A DNA stretch of 64,000 nucleotides, from NCBI GenBank assembly GCA_017983515.1, contig JAGOBF010000003.1:62001-126000 (forward strand), written 5' to 3'. Below the pieces are notes generated by a model. That model had not been told where the DNA came from, ran no database searches, and was given only the letters and a program-made list of their open reading frames with translations. Below, piece after piece: positions 63,536 through 64,000 of this stretch; position 1 is the first letter of the stretch, and each line of letters opens with the position of its first letter. Source of the stretch: Promineifilum sp. (lineage in GTDB: Bacteria; Chloroflexota; Anaerolineae; Promineifilales; Promineifilaceae). The position numbers were made by a program, and so were the translations under genes.

Positions 63536-64000
63536 ATGGTCTTTCTACAGCAGATTATCCAATTACTGAGCCGGCCGCCGGGCAGCGTCATCTATCACTT
63601 GTTGACCCTCTTCGCGCTGCAAGTGGTGTTGGCGCTCTCGTTTGCGCGCTGGCAGCGGGACGCCAACGACGAATCCGCACGGCGCATGACTTTCGCCGCG
63701 GGCGGCATTCTGCTGGCACGTCTCATCTTGTTGTTTGCCGGCCTCATGGTGGAAGGCGATCCCGCCCGCGCCCGCATCGTTCTGCCGCCACTGGAGCAAG
63801 CCATCGATATGGCAACGGTTTTGCTGCTCGTGTGGGGGCTGGCGGCGCTGGCCATGCACCGGCCGCGGTTGGCCGACGGCTTCTTGCTGGTCAGTCTGGT
63901 GGTGGTGGCAGTGATGTTCCTGTTTTTCTTCCAGGACTGGCAAAATCGCGTGGCGGCCACCGGAGTAGCGACTGCCTACGTCGGCACGATTCAGGCCTAC
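63536..64000 (+). CDS. N-terminal part of a membrane protein (cut by window end)
   Basis: 155 codons are open to the window edge from ATG 63536 (MVFLQQIIQLLSRPP). At least four hydrophobic helices are visible, separated by short Arg-rich loops. The helix pattern resembles membrane sensor regions of the GAF kinases in this window, but there is no diagnostic motif yet. Confidence 0.6.
   Translation, partial: MVFLQQIIQLLSRPPGSVIYHLLTLFALQVVLALSFARWQRDANDESARRMTFAAGGILLARLILLFAGLMVEGDPARARIVLPPLEQAIDMATVLLLVWGLAALAMHRPRLADGFLLVSLVVVAVMFLFFFQDWQNRVAATGVATAYVGTIQAY

Overview
The window is GC-rich bacterial chromosome from a free-living heterotroph. The best guess is a Chloroflexota lineage (Anaerolineae/Promineifilaceae-like). 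This rests on very long multi-GAF histidine kinases, effector-associated-domain (EAD) proteins, a DUF6325/SHOCT pair, BMP-type nucleoside ABC transporters, YgeW/YgeY genes and dense short intergenic hairpins. It is inference from gene content, since no rRNA is present. I see no rRNA, insertion sequence, integrase, prophage, CRISPR array or replication origin. One tRNA is present: tRNA-Gln(TTG).

Layout. 0-3.6 kb: a MacB/Lol-like ABC exporter pair (minus strand). 3.6-6.2 kb: a plus-strand three-gene cassette with its own promoter, consisting of a two-domain EAD protein, an EAD-trypsin-like protease and a small four-helix membrane protein. This is the best candidate for an undescribed conflict or self-processing system. 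6.2-11.8 kb: a minus-strand GntR-led catabolic operon (YgeY hydrolase, YgeW transcarbamylase, carbamate kinase, threonine-synthase-like PLP enzyme). 12.1-18.7 kb: tRNA-Gln, a PEP-mutase-family enzyme, a DinB-like protein, a short GlmU-like enzyme, cytidine deaminase, RsgA and EtfBA. 18.9-29.5 kb: orphan Dpp-type permeases, acyl-CoA dehydrogenase, DUF6325/SHOCT genes, an SDR, two convergent GH13 enzymes and a PlsC-like acyltransferase.

29.5-47.7 kb is one long minus-strand run. In transcription order it holds a cNMP/PH-domain membrane protein, peptide deformylase, GatCAB, a kinase-less 7TM-GAF sensor overlapping a five-GAF histidine kinase, a lone receiver, an ATP-grasp ligase with a LysW-like zinc-ribbon protein, two overlapping DUF488 genes, and a RecQ helicase with a large N-terminal extension. 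The RecQ C-terminal HTH domain is cut off by a single in-frame TAA.

47.8-59 kb (plus strand): a membrane metalloprotease/TPR protein, then a doubled nucleoside-type (BMP/PnrA) ABC transporter. It has ATPase, permease pair, second permease pair, one lipoprotein carrying two tandem BMP domains, and a second ATPase. 59-64 kb: an NAD-dependent epimerase/reductase, a GAF-HisKA_3 sensor kinase, a GT-C-like membrane glycosyltransferase and the start of a membrane protein cut by the window end.

How the genes fit together: EtfAB with the acyl-CoA dehydrogenase suggests fatty or amino-acid oxidation. The BMP transporter and cytidine deaminase suggest nucleoside salvage. The YgeW/YgeY/ArcC group suggests recovery of ATP from carbamoyl phosphate. 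Several intergenic gaps hold CAGT/ACTG-rich inverted repeats that look like one dispersed element family.
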